Position numbers and translations under genes: made by a program
Notes under the pieces: generated by a model
Database searches by the model: none
The model's input: only the letters and a program-made list of their open reading frames with translations
Told to the model about the DNA's origin: nothing
Assembly (NCBI GenBank): GCA_950295325.1
Contig: OX485805.1
Coordinates: 17,347,501 to 17,411,500, forward strand
Source: Polytrichum commune
Taxonomy: Eukaryota > Streptophyta > Polytrichopsida > Polytrichales > Polytrichaceae
DNA: 64,000 nt
Direction: 5' to 3'
Shown: positions 23,482-35,707 of the stretch, piece after piece
Layout: each line of letters opens with the position of its first letter
How positions within the stretch are numbered: position 1 is the stretch's first letter

Positions 23482-26339
23482 TACAAATAACACCAAAATA
23501 ATTACATAAAAACAATTGTGATGTGTTATATTTACAGTATAGGATGGATACTCCGGATCCTTGAAAATCATGTACGAATTCAGATTAATAAAAATCCTAA
23601 GAACTTTCATATTGCCGTTGTGTAAGGTTGAATTCAAAACCTTCTTGGTTTGCATATCGATAGCAGAAAATACTATGAGGACGCCATCGTCAGATAAGAT
23701 GGACTTGCAGAAGGACATTGTTGTAATCATCCAATTCTTGTCATATTCATTCTATAGAAGAATTTCAGCAAGTTTATTGGAGAGGTTGAAGTCAAGACCG
23801 TCGGAAAATTGAAAAAAAAACCAAGTCAACGGCAAAGGGAGTTGGACTTCTCATGACATAAAATTACTGATTGTCATTGAACTGCACTACCACAACACAT
23901 CACAATATAAGAATAAGAAATTAAAAAAAAAACAAACAAAAGGAAAAAAACAAAATCAAAATTACTCACATTTTCAATAAATGTCCGCCATTGGATCCAC
24001 TCAGGAGGGTCTAAATCCACCCCTTCAGACTTGTTCTTGACAATAGTATATCGAACAAAAGAGAACGTGAGAAAGTTCTTCAGTATGAATAATTTTTTTT
24101 CACATAACATTCGTAGGCGCACGATGAATAGCGTCATACGTACTAGAGTAATGAAATTTCAATATATCGCACCCAAATTTTCAACTTTCGCCTCCGAGTG
24201 TATTCTTATCCAAATTATTGGAAATAACAAACAATTTTTCATGTTGTGAAATTTCCGATTGACCTTGTATTTTGTTTTCATGAACATGTTTTCTTTTACA
24301 ACGTTTTGTCTCTTTTGGTTCTTGCTCTTTAAATTTGAGCTGCACAATTTATACTTGCAAAATTGCAATATTACAAGGATCTATTTTTTGTATAATTTAT
24401 ATGACGGATTGCGTTATCACTTAACAGACATACATCCTTAAGACAATCACGATATCAACCACAATCCTCGTATTGTGGGAGCGACTAATCTAAACAAATA
24501 TGAGTAATCTACGTGCATGAATCTCTTACACCAGTATCACACCAATTCGGAAATAAATAAGGTTCCCCCTGTATTGCCCTTGTACAGAATCAAAACATAT
24601 CGAAAATACGGAAATACAAAAATATTATGAGCCAAATATTGAATGACAATTTAACACATGTAATGAAAAAATTAAACAAATAATAAAGATTAGGTTGTAT
24701 TTGTATAATACACGTTTCATAGCAAGATCAATATTAGGTTGTTTATCCCAAACGTTGTATTTTTTTATTTTCCTGCTTTTGAATTTACGATTGAATATTG
24801 AATTGAAAGCCACAAATTTCCAGGTTTGAATATACTTGGAGAGAGTAGACACATCTGCTAGCAATTGAAGATGAGAGAAAAGAATAATATGAAGTTTTTC
24901 AATAGATTTTTTTTCAACTGTGTCCAATATGTAGACTTTGATAACCAATAATCAAGTGCAGAATAAAAAATGGTTGATTTAGGAAAAAACAATGTATTTT
25001 TGTCAAACCTATTACCATTCCAATGTTTGAGCCATCCGACTTTGACTTCTGCATCCACATTACTTACAACAATATAATGAAGTTTCTCTTATAACATTTC
25101 AGGCACTGAAAATAAACCCTAATAATACTTAACTTAAAAAAAAGTGTGAGGTTGATGTCAGCAATCGCTAGTTATTTTGTAAAACTAGAAAACAATATTG
25201 CACGTTATTTGTTGCTTGCTGTAAACATTACTTTTGAAACTCTTTCTGATGTTCTTTCAAGGGCATACATTTCATTATAATGGTTGAGAGTAATATCGCT
25301 AGCCTCAGCAAGTTCTTGTTGAAATATTTAAAAAAATTCAAAACTAACGTGAGAATTTTCGGGTTTAATTAGATTAATTTGATTAGATTTAAGATGATAT
25401 AATTTGCAAATTAAATTATAAATAAAAAATAATTGAAAAAAACTAATAATAAGAATATTACTTGTTGATGTCATGCATAGCAGTCAACAAATTTTGAATA
25501 TCGTGATGTTGGGATGCCAAAATGATTGAATCCACAAAGACATGACGCTCATAATCTTCGGTATGTATACGGTCAATATAATTTTTCCAAGCAAAAAATC
25601 TGTGATTATTATCCAATATAGAGAATACTTTGTTTTTGTATGATGTAAATCAAGGGATTGAATCCAATTGAGATTCAAACATGACATTGACTTAAATCCA
25701 ATTTGGGCTCCAAGATGCATGAACTTCAATATCCACAAATTGAAAGTCTATATTAAAATCAGTAGCCGATATGTAATATACACGGTTACCATCATGATAA
25801 CCATTGAAAGAAATGAACTTCCAATTTAGTAATGTTATCTTTTAAAGAAAGACGTAAAATAGACATAGGAACCATGCGACATAAAGGTACAAACAATCGT
25901 AATTTGGATCCAGTACGGATTGAAGAAATTGTGGCAGTAGAATTGACTTTTTGTTTGTTCATAAGCTCCCACGCTTTCTCTTTATAGATTTTATTATTAC
26001 CATCATTGTTTTCATCGGAGTCAAAATCATTGAGGGGTACATGTGATTTTTTTTATTTTTTTATTATGAAGATTTGATGAGATGTCCTGATCATGATAAA
26101 CTTGTACGGATGGACGATCTTGTATTAATTTTTTTGTGGAATTATCATTAGTGAAATTAGAAACTATTTTTTCCACATCCATTGTTTGGTCTTGAATGCA
26201 AATAATGAAGTAAGTTTTAGAAATCATTTTGATGAACTGAGTTTTAGAAATGTCAATAAATAGTTGGAATTAAAGAATGCAAAAGAGATAATGCTTAAAA
26301 GAAGAAGATGTAGAAAAATAATAATATCCTGTAACAATA

Positions 26340-26810
26340 GCAACTCCAACACCAACACCAGCGGAAGAAACACACCAACAATAAAAACAGAGCAACAACA
26401 ATAACAGAATCAACACCAGTAGTAGCAGCAGCAGATACAAAGCCGGAACAACAACAACACTAGCACCAACACCAACACCAACATCAAAATAACGGCACCA
26501 GTAGCAATGACAATGCACCAACACCAACACCAACACTAGGAGAAGAACAATGCCAATAACAACAACAAATAAGTAACTGAACCTAGTAACACCAACACCA
26601 GTAATAGTAGCACTACTAGTAGTAGCAACACCACTAGCAACAACAACAAAATATTAGTAACTAGACCTAATAACACCAACACCAACACCAACACCAACAC
26701 CAACATCACTAGAAGTAGTAGCAACACCAGTAGCAACACATGAGCAAGAACAATACAAGAGAAACAACAATAGTAGCAACAACAACAACAACAACACACA
26801 ACCACCAACA
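26340..26810. repeat. Low-complexity AACACC/AAC microsatellite region
   Basis: Irregular runs of CAACAC, CAACAA and AGTAGCA triplets. Minus-strand frames here (Val/Leu-rich) are products of the repeat and not genes. Confidence 0.85.
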
Positions 26811-27619
26811 AGAGGAAGAAGGGGGAAAAGATCCTAAGGTGTGACTTTGGTAGCTTAAGTATTATATGATTAGGGTGGTGGTTCACCCTTAACAACTAGG
26901 GCAGACCCTGTGCGTTAATTCATGGGGTCTATGTGCCCAACTGGAGGCCTAACAAAGTTGCGCGCACAAACCCTGTGCGTTAGCCTGTTCGCCTGGCTAT
27001 ATATGTTTTGAAAGTTGCCAGCGCAGACCCTGTGTGTTAACGCACATGGTTCATATCAGAGATTTGAATTTTTTTTTAGGTATATAATATAGATCCCTCT
27101 AAAATGATTGGGTATTTTCTTGAAAATCTTGAACTTCAAAAGGTTATTTCTCAAACGAGACTACACTAAATTGGATATTTAGTGTTTGATTACATTTAAT
27201 GTTGTTATCACCCTACCCTGCTTAACACAAATTTTTAATTCTTTGACAATTAATGTTATAAAACTTGTTAGAATATATCTTAGAATTCTCCTTTTATCAT
27301 TGTTACTTATTTTTAATTTTTTTTCATATCCTTACTAACAGTAAATTCAAACATGTAACTTCCACATATTACCATAGGTGATATATAGTGTTTGAGTTTA
27401 CATTTAATATTCACAAAGTTATTGATATTTAGTGTATGCATTCGTATTTGGTGTATCAAACACTGAATATCCTATTTAGTGTAGTTCATTTGCAACTATA
27501 GGTCAGTTCATCTTGTTTGTTGCCCACATGCATGGGAGGGGCATGTTTTTTTCCACAGCCATAACCATCTCCTGGTCACAAACAAAAAGCACCGCCCCTC
27601 TATGTATATAGATTGGGCA
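26811..27619. other. Gene-free AT-rich stretch
   Basis: A CAGACCCTGTG(C/T)GTTA motif recurs three times at about 26903-27040 with spacing near 60-70 bp, which suggests a small tandem repeat. No gene seen. Confidence 0.4.
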
Positions 27620-28045
27620 TTATGTACTTACGATGTTGTAATTATTGTCAATTACTAAGTGATTTCATCAAATTTTCAATCATCCACGATAATATTTACA
27701 CACCTAGAGGAATTATTTGACCATATTGCTTTTGAAAGTATGTATACTTGGAAGTTTACATCACATTCTTCCAGTTTCTTCCCCCCAAATTTTTATTTTA
27801 CAAGGTGAATGTTTTAGCTGTGCAAAAACACTCTCAAATGCATTATCAATTTTGGATAAGCATCTACTCCATATTTACTTAAGTATATACCAGACTTTGT
27901 TCCAATAATTGACATTTGGTTGAACTAAAAGTGAGTTGGAATGATAGTACTTGTAATTATTCATAAGAATTGTCACCAAAAAAGTTATCACGATGACATC
28001 AAATATCATATGACAACAAACACAATATTTTTGTGTAGTATACCC
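27620..28045 (+). repeat. Dispersed repeat family, copy 2 of 3
   Basis: Matches 15150-15420 and 57010-57290 (AATTACTAAGTGATTTCATC, TATTCATAAGAATTGTCACC, AAAGTTATCACGATGACAT). This copy has an extra internal segment of about 150 bp near 27.7-27.9 kb. Confidence 0.6.
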
Positions 28046-28299
28046 TTGGTAGGTGTCATAAAGCCAAACCCCACAAAGAGTTGTAGGGGAATGGGATCTA
28101 CAAATTCATGGATGAATGCCTGGGGATGTTGTCATTGGATAAGGTCGAGGCATCCATGATCGAGCATGTCCATTTAACCACTCACAAGGGTCATGTAATG
28201 CCAACATAGATGAGATTTGTGTTTTTTAGACAAATAAAGTTAAAGTTTATGTGGTGGCAACTTGTGATTGATTAAGATAGAGGCATCTATAAACAAATG

Positions 28300-29200
28300 C
28301 AAACTCTCTTATTTTATCGGTTGTAGGTGCCTCAACTTTAGGCGGACAATAAATACCCCCGCACGAACTTTCGGGGGTGTCAGATCCGGGCAAGGGCAAC
28401 CCTCCAGGGAAATTTTTGAACTCAACCGAAAACTGTTGCCTGCCCTTACCCAACTTCGAAAAAAACATTGCCCTTGCATTCTTGAAGGCTGCTTGACTAC
28501 AAATCCCATATTGAGTGCACTTTGCCTTCAAGGTCTAAAATCCAATATATATGTGCACTTCCAATCAATAAATAAGCAATTGATTGGGAGTGTTAATTAT
28601 TAACCAACAATAACCTCAATGTTAATGAGGATTTTAACCAGTGATAATTAGTAACCAGTTAATAATTAACATTGAGGTTATCACTAGTTAATAATTTTTG
28701 TGACTTATCATTTGAAATTGTCTTTGTCATTCTAAAATGACACTTTAATTAGTGTGCTGATTTAGCATGTATATTTTATAAATTTTTAGGTAATGCCGTC
28801 TACTTTCACAAATATTCATACACAATCAACTTCAAAATGTACTTACTGGAATGGATTAATTAATGGATTAATTTACTGGAATTTAATTATATTAATTAAT
28901 TAATTTCAGTAAGTACATTTATTAATTGATAAATTACAGTAAGTACATTTTATAATTAATTAGGCTTAGCATACTTTCTGATTTATTTGGGCTCAATGAG
29001 GATTAATTAACCTTAATTACATTCATTCACACTTAATTAGTTTGACTGAGTATGAATACTTGTGAAAGTAGACGGTATTATCTAAAATGTTACAAAATAT
29101 ACATACTAAATCAGCACACTAATTTAAGTGTCATTTTAGAATGACAAAAACAATTTCAAATGGTAAGTCACAAAAATTATAACATCAATGTTAATGAGGA
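28300..29200. repeat. Nested inverted repeats related to the 42.3 kb foldback element
   Basis: The outer left part (about 28380-28570: CTTGCATTCTTGAAGG, CATATTGAGTGCACTT, CTTCAAGGTC, AATCCAATAT) matches the arm of the 42284-42982 element. Inside it, a second palindrome of about 480 bp (arms roughly 28698-28820 and 29060-29177) has near-perfect arms containing GACTTA(T/C)CATTTGAAATTG, ATTCTAAAATGACACTT and GTCTACTTTCACAA. This looks like one foldback element inserted in another. Confidence 0.7.
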
Positions 29201-30300
29201 TTTTGTAAATCTTTTGACCTTACATGGATGAAATATCCGATTCGCTTTCAAAAAGCCGGAGAGATTCTGGCCCTCACTCAACACACCTCCCTCTTCTCCG
29301 TCTCTTCCTCCGGTGGCCCAGTAACCTCCACCTCCCATCTTCATTTCCATTCACTATTCTCCGTTCTCTTGTGTGTGGAGAAGAGAAATTTTAACATTTT
29401 TTGCTCATTCTTCTTCTTCTTCTTCTTCTTCTTCTTCTTCATTTTTCCAATTATCATCAGCACAAATTGCAACGCCTGTAAAGCTTACTATGGCTCTTGG
29501 GAGCTGGAAGGGAGTCGCTTCCGAAGCTCTGGAATTCAGCAGCTGTCCGTGGTGATGAAATTTCCTTTGCGTGTTGTAGTCGAGAATCTGACAAATCATC
29601 GGCACTTCTTATCGTATTTCTGATACGAACAGCTCGAAATGTGTCCATTGACGAGCTCGTTTTGTGTTCTTGAGCTTTAGTTCCTCTCGTTGCGCGTAAG
29701 TGCTCATTACAGAAGCTGTGTGTAGGTTCAATTGACCAGTGAATCTGTAAGTGAGTTCCACACGAGGAGGATCTGTACATCTGTGAAAAGCTTTGTTGAA
29801 AGGGACCTTCCATTCCCCATTGAGAATTGAACAGAAAAGAAAATTGGAATTGAATTTGTGCGTCACTCATTGTGAGTGCTAAATGTGTAAACACCTTCGT
29901 CTGTGGGAGGGGACTCGTCTTGAGCATTTATATTTGTGTTTAAGGAGGGAATGTGGCCACTTCTCCTTCAAGAAAAACATTCCAAGTCCTCCGTTGTGTG
30001 ACAGTTAGCTGCAGTGACCGAATTATTATCTGGTAGTTGAGGAATGCGTTAATTCTCACGAATAAGTCAGCAACTGGAGAGATTCATTCTTCGTACAGCG
30101 AGGCAATTCGAAACATGTTGTTGGACATTTAGACTTTATGTTTCTTGAGGTTTAGTTAGTACCTTCAATTGTGCACGAGAGCTCTATTCAAGCTGCGAAG
30201 AAAGTCAAAGGTACTGTTAAGGAGCTCAATTTCAATCATTTTTAAGGTGTCTGTTGTTTCTGAGATCAGTTGGAGTAAGAATCGTGATGCATTGTGCGAG
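29201..30300. other. Probable promoter and 5' UTR region of the PIN-LIKES type gene
   Basis: Contains a perfect TTC microsatellite at about 29409-29440 (ten to eleven units); pyrimidine-rich triplet runs are common in plant promoters and 5' UTRs. Overlapping short frames on both strands show no domain. A transcription start cannot be fixed by eye. Confidence 0.35.
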
Positions 30301-30939
30301 ATGTCTCCTCACACGCAATTTCTCGCTCACTCCACTGCTGTAGATGCCACCTTCAAATTCTTCCCTGCCCTTCCATCAATTGATTCCTCTCAGAAAACCT
30401 CCCTTCAATCCAAGCGGAAGCAAAATACTACGATTGTGCATAGGTTACATCATCGAGGCTTTGGGGAGGCCATCATCACATATAACAATCAGTATTCGTG
30501 CAATTGCAAGATATCTTCAGCCTCCAAAAAACTTGTTGTGAAGAATAATTACTCATTGGATGCTCGATGGATAGTTTTGAGGGTTGCGAACTGGTGCACA
30601 AGAGAGGCGCCGACGAAGAAGAAGGTGGAATCCTTGAAAATCGGTGACATATGGCTGTGGAGATGTGCAGCTGCAACTCTTACAGCGGTTGTTGTCCAAG
30701 TGATGACATGCCAGGACATCGCATATGCGATTTCCTCGAGGACGCAATCATCGCTTGTAGACTTCAGATTCACCGCACGTCAAGATCCGTCAGATGCTCG
30801 AGTGGGATTCAGCTCCAATGCGAGAAAACTTTTCCAGGGCGCAGGAAAAGGTGTAAGCCTAACGAGGCCATCACTAGGGGCTGGAGGGAAGCAACTTGCT
30901 ACCATCAGAATGAACAAAGGATTGGTCACAAGAAGACAG
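30301..30939 (+). CDS. Candidate first exon of the PIN-LIKES type gene or of a separate small gene
   Basis: An ATG at 30301 opens 213 codons without a stop, ending at a good donor (CAG|GTAAAG, GT at 30940) in phase 0. The product is basic and rich in Ser, Lys and Arg, with a hydrophobic stretch near residues 119-137 (CAAATLTAVVVQVM). It could be an organelle-targeting N-terminal extension of the carrier encoded downstream. However, its phase does not fit the next exon I can support (32230), so at least one exon between them is missing. I do not recognise the sequence. Confidence 0.3.
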
Positions 30940-32229
30940 GTAAAGTTTCTTCATCTAGTACTTTGATAGGCTACGTGGGACGAGAGGACGATGAATAATG
31001 CTTTGTGCTTCTGTCCTATGCAGGAAGCAGCAATCCTCTTTGGTTGCCACACACAATTTGATCTGAACCTCAAGCTTGCAATTTTGGTGGGCCAAGGTGA
31101 AAGAATTTGAGCCCTTACTTAAAATGTGCATAAGATGGTGGTGCTATGTCTCAAAGTTGGTCCCGATTGATTTTTAAGTTCAAGCTGAACTTGATTGTAG
31201 TCAGGTCAATCCGATGACTACAAGTTCAAGGAACCAAAGCTTCACCATTTTAGGCACATATGAAAGGTCCGAGTTCTTTTACCTTGGCCCATCAAACTTG
31301 CAAGCTTGAACTTGAGCACAAGCTATCTGAAGCTGGCCCTTCACAACATAAACAAGCATATAGACCGATTTCATGTTTTCTTTTCTATTGTGAGGAAAAG
31401 TTGTGAATGTGGTGAAGGTACCTATGTGGTAGGATTGACAACATTGTTGTCAATGATTTATTTGGATACTGTGAACGATACTTCATGAGAGGTAGAAGAT
31501 CTGCAAAGAGCTTCCTATCGTCCTGAGTTCAAATTGAAGCATTCCAAACCTGAGGAGGACTTTCGTTTGTCATGGCATACGATTCACTTTAACTTGTTCC
31601 AGGTGTCAGGCGGGACCTTCTCTAGAGTATTGGCTGGTGGCTCGAGAGAAGAGCTTATGGGAATCAAAGCTTCCTCCACTTCCTTGCCAGCCCTACCACT
31701 TGCTTCAGTAACCAGCTCCTTGACTTCTCCCTTGGCTTACATAATAAAAGCAGGATCAAATCTGGACTTCAATGTTCTACAAGCTTCCTTGGCTTCGTCC
31801 CTCAATCTCATCAGCCTTTGTAGTAAGATTTTCCATTCTACCCCCTTTGACCTCTTAACTACATCAATCAATCATCCTTGTTATTTGTGCATTCATAGAA
31901 TATTGATGAACTATGTGCATTTCGAAGTTTTATGTGTGGTGTGAAGATGCCTTGTTTTTGGCCTCTTTGTCAGCCCAGGTCAAAGTTGCCTTCCATGGTT
32001 AGTATTTGATGTGACGTCTTCACATCTTTCTCCATTACCGACCTAGATGTTGTTGATGTCAAGGATCCAACAACATATTTAGCGTTGTCCAATTCACTCC
32101 CATTTCACTAGTTCAAAACGCTTGGGCCATACATTGGCACGAGTATGTTGTGCTCGAAGTTGTGATGATTGGGGTCACAAGAACTCTTGCTCATCAAAAG
32201 AGGAGAATGCTGAGGCTTATGATGTTTGA
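30940..32229. other. Intronic or intergenic stretch before the carrier exons
   Basis: The exon encoding the first membrane helix of the carrier should lie here or be lost, but I could not identify it. The 136-codon frame at 31534-31944 has poor protein character and is not supported. Confidence 0.3.
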
Positions 32230-35200
32230 ATGGCAGCATTTGTTGTATGGATGCAGAGATCTGGACAGCTTCCACCTGAGACTCCAGTAGTACTAAGCCA
32301 GGTGGCTTTCCGAGTGCTTATACCATGCTTCTTGATGACTAAGGTGTGTACTCCATTTCAGCGCTATCTACTTTATGTATTTGATTTTAATTATGTGTAT
32401 TTGATATCGAGAGTAAAATATAGTTCTTGACTTTTCAAACACATGGTTTGGAGGAAACAATGCTTTGGCCTTTTGGGCTCTGTTTCTCTTAGCACAAATT
32501 TGACTCTGCCTCTCTTGAAATTCAAGGTGGTCTTTGTTCTGAATGTCTGTCATTTTTCTGCAGGTTGCAGTGACACTTGCCTTGCATCCTTCAGCAAGTT
32601 TACTCTTCTTGCCCCTTTTTGCCATTGCTCAGGTGCGGGTTTTCATTTCACATTGGTTTGTGTTACTTTAAGTCGTTTCCCAGGTGCTTCTTTTAAGTCT
32701 ATTATCTATGTTCTGTTGGAACTTATACAAACAGACCGCTGATCAGTTTGTGACTGCTTTCAGGTACTCGTAGGGGCAGTTCTTGGAAAGTTAGCATGTC
32801 GAATTGTGTACAGAGAACCAGCTTTGGTCCCGAAAGTAAGCACCATACTAGCTAAGCCAGTTCCTGGAGATGTAACCACCTCAGTAGGACCTGCCCTTGC
32901 AGATCAAATGGTGGAATCTCTAGGTCTCAATCTGTCTCTTATTGGCAACGATTGGAACAGATCAAAACAGTATACTGCAGCCAAGAAGGAGGCAATAATA
33001 ACTGCAGCATGTGCCTTTGGCAACTCCTTCACTCTCCCTTTGGTTAGCCCCAGAACTCGTCTTCCATGCCATTCTCAAGCTCATATTGTTTCTTTGTGTT
33101 TCTGGTAGCAATTTTTTGGCTCTCCAGACATTGTAACAGAAGCTCCATGTATTGGTGGTGCTTTGCTTCTCACTGTCACATTGCATTTGTTGTTGCTGGA
33201 GCAGATTTTTATGACAGGGGTTTTGGCAGCTGAAGAGGCAAGTCGAGTTGCAGGGTGAGTTTTCTAATCTAGTGGTTTTGTTCAAAGTATTATGCTTTTG
33301 GAGGATCTCAGATCAAATCTGACTTGAAAAGACTCTGTTAATTTGAACTATTAAATTATAAGTCTGAGCAACTTTCTAATTGATTATTTTGGTTGTCTCA
33401 ATGAACTAATTTCAGGTATTTGGCATTATTTATGGTTGGGTGGTCACCTGCTCTCTGGACAGTGGGCTATTCCCTAATTGCTACCGGAGATGAACAACGT
33501 GAAACAAGAGAAGATGTATCCAAAACCAGGTTTTCGTGGAGAACATTGGTGGATGGATTCAGACATATCATGAATCCTCCTTTGTACGGAGTGAGTGCCT
33601 TATAACCTGTCCTCCAGTCGATTAGTCCTCTGAAATTAATTGAGTACGAGCTATTTTTTTGGCTATTTGTGGGTCCTAGCTCGCCAAGGTTATGATATTT
33701 TTCTATAAGGTGAGATCATCAATTTCTTCAGGTTTAAATTCTGTGAGTAGTTTTCTTACTAACTGGATTTGAAACAGGTGTTGGCGGGTGTGCTTATAGG
33801 GGGGACACCCTTGTCTCATATCTTTCTGCCTCAAGCTGTGGGAGGTGTTGTTTCGGCAGAATCTACAGGGGTTTTAGCCGCTTTCACTACAGCTGGCATT
33901 CTATGTCCTGTTTTTGATGTAAGTATTTGATATTTACATTCTTTGGTTAAGTCTGTCTTTGTGAGTGTTATTCTCAATCGTAGTCACTGTAACTCTCTAT
34001 TGTTTGCAAACCTGTCATGTGGAATCTAGACGTCAATCACCTTTGCAGGTTTTCATTTGTGTAAGTGTAACACTCTGCATGGCCTTACAGCGACTCAATT
34101 TGAAGAGACATGAACATTTTGCTGCTCTGTCTGCAGGCAGCCTCGCTGCTAGGATCTGCAACTTTGGCAGTACAGACTGTGGTGCTGGCAACCTCTCTTG
34201 CATCCTCCTTGCCTCCATTAAGTGCAACAAGTGGCACCAAGAAATCCTCCAAGGCAGATCCTCAGGATGGTGCCAGTATCATTGATCTGGGCTCGAACCT
34301 TCCAATGCTGGAAGCAATTCTTGACAACCGAGCTTTTTGGATAATCTCATCAATTCGCCTCTTTGCAATGCCTATTGTTGTCATTGCCTCAACCACGGTG
34401 TGAATTACAGCCTCTCTTTTTGTTAGTATATTATTGCAAAGGACAGTGATATAAGCATTTAGTTTCTGTGCCACCAGTTTTTCAAAATAATCTGCTTATT
34501 CTGCATAATCTGTGTTTAAGGTGAAACATATGGTTTGTTACAAATAAGTTCCATCTAGATCTACAGATAGTGAATCTTTGAGTACCATTTGAAAAAAGTT
34601 TAATTGAATTTGTATTTGACCTTGCAACGTTGATGGGGGACACGAGTGTCACTTGAGTATCAGAACATTAGGTATTGGATTACGAGTATGTGACCATGGT
34701 ATCTGCTGCAACTAATTATGTACCCTGCTTATGGATGTTGCAGATGATGCAATGTGCTCGCATTCTACCTGTTAATCCCATCTTCAATCTCATATTACTG
34801 GTACGTATCTCCTATTAAATTTCCTTTCAGGCCCCTCTGTCCAGCATTTTGCATGTCCAGGACTCTAGGTTAAACCACGGTCTTTTAACTCTTTGTGAGA
34901 TCTATGTATAGCGTCCTTATTGATGCTGTATATATTAGATGTGAGAGTATATCAATTGTTGGTTTTGACCAATCATGTTGTTTTAAAGACAACATTTCTC
35001 ACCATTACAACAATAACTATGTGACTTTTTGACCTGATCAAAGATGCAACTTCTCTTGTTTGATATTTCATTAAGGATCTGTGTTGCTTGATCTTCTCAT
35101 CATTCGCAAGCTTGACATTGGTGTTTACTCTAGTGATTCTTATTTCTATCAGCTCAACCTGCAGTGCTGCAGTGTGAGTACTATTGATTGTCAGACTGAG

Positions 35201-35707
35201 GCAATGATGTCTAAAGTTCAGGCAACTGGCTGCAATGTGACATGTGTGCAGGTAGAAGCAGCGATGCCTTCAGCCCAGAATCTTGTTTTATTGTCACAGG
35301 TAAAGATGCGAAGCAACTAGTGATATAGAGGAAAATAATGTTGATGAATCCATACTTAGTTTGATATGAGCCACAAAATCATCTTGCATTGATATGCTAT
35401 GTACTAATCAACATGTTTTTCCATTCATCAGCTTCGGGCAAGTACACAGCCTCTGTCAGGGATGCTTGCTGATCTTCTACTTCGTCAGGTATTGAGCTTC
35501 TTCTGAATACATGCACTCAATCGAAGTGTTCACAAAGTAGTCATGTTGTGTTCTGCTTCTGGGATCAGCTGGCTTTTTCTATAATTTGAAAAGTTTGTTA
35601 TGCTCAAATTGTGACTCTTAACTTCTGGATTTTGGCAGTATGCACTCTCAATAGTGCCCATCACAGTCTGGATGACTGTGTTTTTAGCTCTGGTAAAGAC
35701 TGCATAA
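32230..35707 (+). CDS. PIN-LIKES/auxin-efflux family membrane carrier, 5' end uncertain
   Basis: Exons 32230-32343, 32564-32632, 32764-33042, 33109-33254, 33416-33590, 33778-33918, 34137-34397, 34744-34800, 35252-35299, 35432-35488 and 35639-35707 (TAA) join in phase to 471 residues. Features of the Mem_trans (PF03547) family are visible: LPPETPVVLSQVAFRVLIPC after the first helix, AACAFGNSFTLPL in the middle, a long hydrophilic loop, and a C-terminal block VEAAMPSAQNLVLLSQ before a final helix with VPITVWMTVFLAL. PIN-LIKES carriers sit in the endoplasmic reticulum and control auxin availability. Plant proteins of this family begin with another hydrophobic helix that is missing here, so the ATG at 32230 is probably not the real start and an upstream exon is expected. 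I do not assign a specific family member. Confidence 0.85.

Larger units (their letters stand above)
21847..26227 (-). pseudogene. Decayed methyltransferase-like gene, interrupted by a foldback element
   Basis: Minus-strand fragments, read from high to low coordinates, look like pieces of one gene. Near 24.0 kb lies EGVDLDPPEWIQW. Near 23.5-23.7 kb lies CKSILSDDGVLIVFSAID, then LRIFINLNSYMIFKDPEYP. At 21847-22218 lies RFFQYLIELFTPTNGRFVDL followed by a Ser/Ile-rich turn, ACGKHIFAFEGD and an acidic tail. The last piece resembles the C-terminal half of N4/N6-type DNA methyltransferases, where a gene-end P..LIEL helix leads into motif I (DPxxGTGS); here the glycine turn is replaced by SIRSS, so binding of S-adenosylmethionine is doubtful. 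Stops and AT-rich spacers separate the pieces; some spacers may be introns. Fragments further upstream, to about 26.2 kb, are assigned only by strand and composition. The family call is an inference from motif order and could be wrong. Confidence 0.35.

Noticed and set aside
26270-26895. Val/Leu-rich membrane proteins on the minus strand
   Set aside because: They are translations of the AACACC/AAC microsatellite.
31534-31944. 136-codon plus-strand frame upstream of the carrier exons
   Set aside because: Composition is unlike a carrier helix, no splice phase links it to the exons, and no domain is visible.
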